Assembly (NCBI GenBank): GCA_027364655.1
Contig: DAHXOX010000092.1
Location: 40,155-104,154 of the forward strand
Direction: 5' to 3'
Length of the DNA stretch: 64,000 nt
Source of the DNA: Paludibacter sp.
GTDB taxonomy: Bacteria; Bacteroidota; Bacteroidia; Bacteroidales; Paludibacteraceae
Numbering within the stretch: the stretch's first letter is position 1; every line of letters begins with the position of its first letter. A program made the position numbers and the translations under genes. The notes beneath the pieces were generated by a model that was not told where the DNA came from, ran no database searches, and saw only the letters and a list, made by a program, of their open reading frames with translations. Positions 63,089 through 64,000 of this stretch are shown one piece after another.

Positions 63089-63772
63089 ATGAAGAAATTG
63101 GGACGTATTATTGGCATGACACTTCTCATTGGGTTTTTACTCAGTGTATTTTCAGTCCTTGTGTATCGGTTTGTTCCTGTGTTTATTACACCATTGATGA
63201 TACTACGATCAGCCGAAAAAGTGATTCATGGACAAAAACCAATCATTGATAAACATTGGGTTGCACTCGATAAAATTTCTCCAAACATGGTACAAGCAGT
63301 TGTTGCATCAGAAGATAATCTCTTTATGGAAAATAATGGGTTTGATGAAAAAGCGATTGAAGCTGCATTTGCTCACAATGAACATAGCAAACATCTTCGG
63401 GGAGGAAGTACCATATCGCAACAAACTGCTAAAAACGTGTTTTTGTTGCCAAACCGTTCTTATGTTCGTAAAGCTATCGAAGCCTATTTTACTTTGCTCA
63501 TTGAAACTATCTGGGGAAAAGAACGCATTATGGAAGTATATTTGAACGTTATAGAAATGGGTGATGGAATATATGGCGTTGAAGCGGCATCTGAACATTA
63601 TTTTCATTGCCATGCATCACAATTAACTCGACCTCAAGCTGTTCTAATTGCGGTATCGCTACCAAATCCACGAAAAATGAATCCTGGACATCCTTCTTCA
63701 TATTTGTTAAAAAGGCAATCTCACATCTTGAATTTGATGAATAAAATTCCGAAAGTAACTTTTGAAAAATGA
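63089..63772 (+). CDS. mtgA: Monofunctional biosynthetic peptidoglycan transglycosylase (start at MKKLG; the track ORF start at 63062 overlaps the -7 element)
   Basis: VVASEDNLFMENNGFDEKAIEAAF, RGGSTISQQTAKNVFLLPNRSYVRKAIEAYFTLLIETIWGKERIMEVYLNVIEMGDGIYGVEAASEHYF. Confidence 0.95.
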   Translation: MKKLGRIIGMTLLIGFLLSVFSVLVYRFVPVFITPLMILRSAEKVIHGQKPIIDKHWVALDKISPNMVQAVVASEDNLFMENNGFDEKAIEAAFAHNEHSKHLRGGSTISQQTAKNVFLLPNRSYVRKAIEAYFTLLIETIWGKERIMEVYLNVIEMGDGIYGVEAASEHYFHCHASQLTRPQAVLIAVSLPNPRKMNPGHPSSYLLKRQSHILNLMNKIPKVTFEK

Positions 63773-63832
63773 TTTATTAATATGAAACCTACATGACCGC
63801 TAAGGCGGACACCAAAGAAGATGAAAAGTACA

Positions 63833-63868
63833 GTACCTTTGTGCTATATAAAGCAATTTAAAAGGTAC
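63833..63868 (+). promoter_or_regulatory. Leader stem-loop directly upstream of the IS110 transposase, with embedded -7-like element
   Basis: GTACCTTT-G-TGCT-ATATAA-AGCA-ATTTA-AAAGGTAC; left arm contains TACCTTTG (63834-63841); right arm contains AAAGG 7 nt before the ATG. Confidence 0.6.
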
Positions 63869-63872
63869 AACT

Positions 63873-64000
63873 ATGGACAACGAAACGATTGAATTTGAAC
63901 AAGTCGTAGCCAGAGGTTGCGGACTTGATGTGCACAAAGAAACCGTTGTGGCGACAGTTTCAGGTACAGGGATAAAGAAGGAAACGAGAACGTTTTCAAC
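63873..64000 (+). CDS. IS110-family transposase, N-terminal part (3' truncated by window edge)
   Basis: MDNETIEFEQVVARGCGLDVHKETVVATVSGTGIKKETRTFS: GLDVHKETVVA is the DEDD-type IS110 N-terminal motif; absent from the supplied ORF track. Confidence 0.85.
   Translation, partial: MDNETIEFEQVVARGCGLDVHKETVVATVSGTGIKKETRTFS

Larger units (their letters stand above)
63773..64000 (+). mobile_element. Left part of an IS110-family insertion sequence, truncated by window end; exact left boundary not determined
   Basis: IS110-type transposase N-terminus beginning 100 bp after mtgA; structured leader. Confidence 0.7.

Overview
This is a chromosomal window from a low-GC Bacteroidota genome, probably Bacteroidales. 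Most of it is densely packed housekeeping genes: frdA/frdB, purA, a tonB-exbD-exbB-pdxJ//nadK-fmt cluster, greA, metK, prmA, argF'-argB, uvrB, ung, gyrA, ispE, dnaB, aspS, maeB, folA, pyrD-pyrK, rlmD, rfbB, rluB, recR, engB and mtgA. Accessory or unusual parts are: (1) a polysaccharide export module with two Wza-like proteins, a Wzc-like tyrosine autokinase and ugd, in which the 3' end of the kinase is tandemly duplicated and the copy is kept as a nearly unchanged ORF; (2) an XRE-type regulator facing an ~0.9 kb AT-rich intergenic region with repeated TACAAATGTA palindromes; (3) the 5' end of an IS110-family transposase cut by the right edge, with a leader hairpin that would hide its start region in read-through transcripts; (4) small unlisted ORFs downstream of aspS; (5) a short frameshifted gene remnant near 23.1 kb. 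I saw no CRISPR array, rRNA or convincing tRNA. Family calls come from reading the translated motifs; no database search was run.
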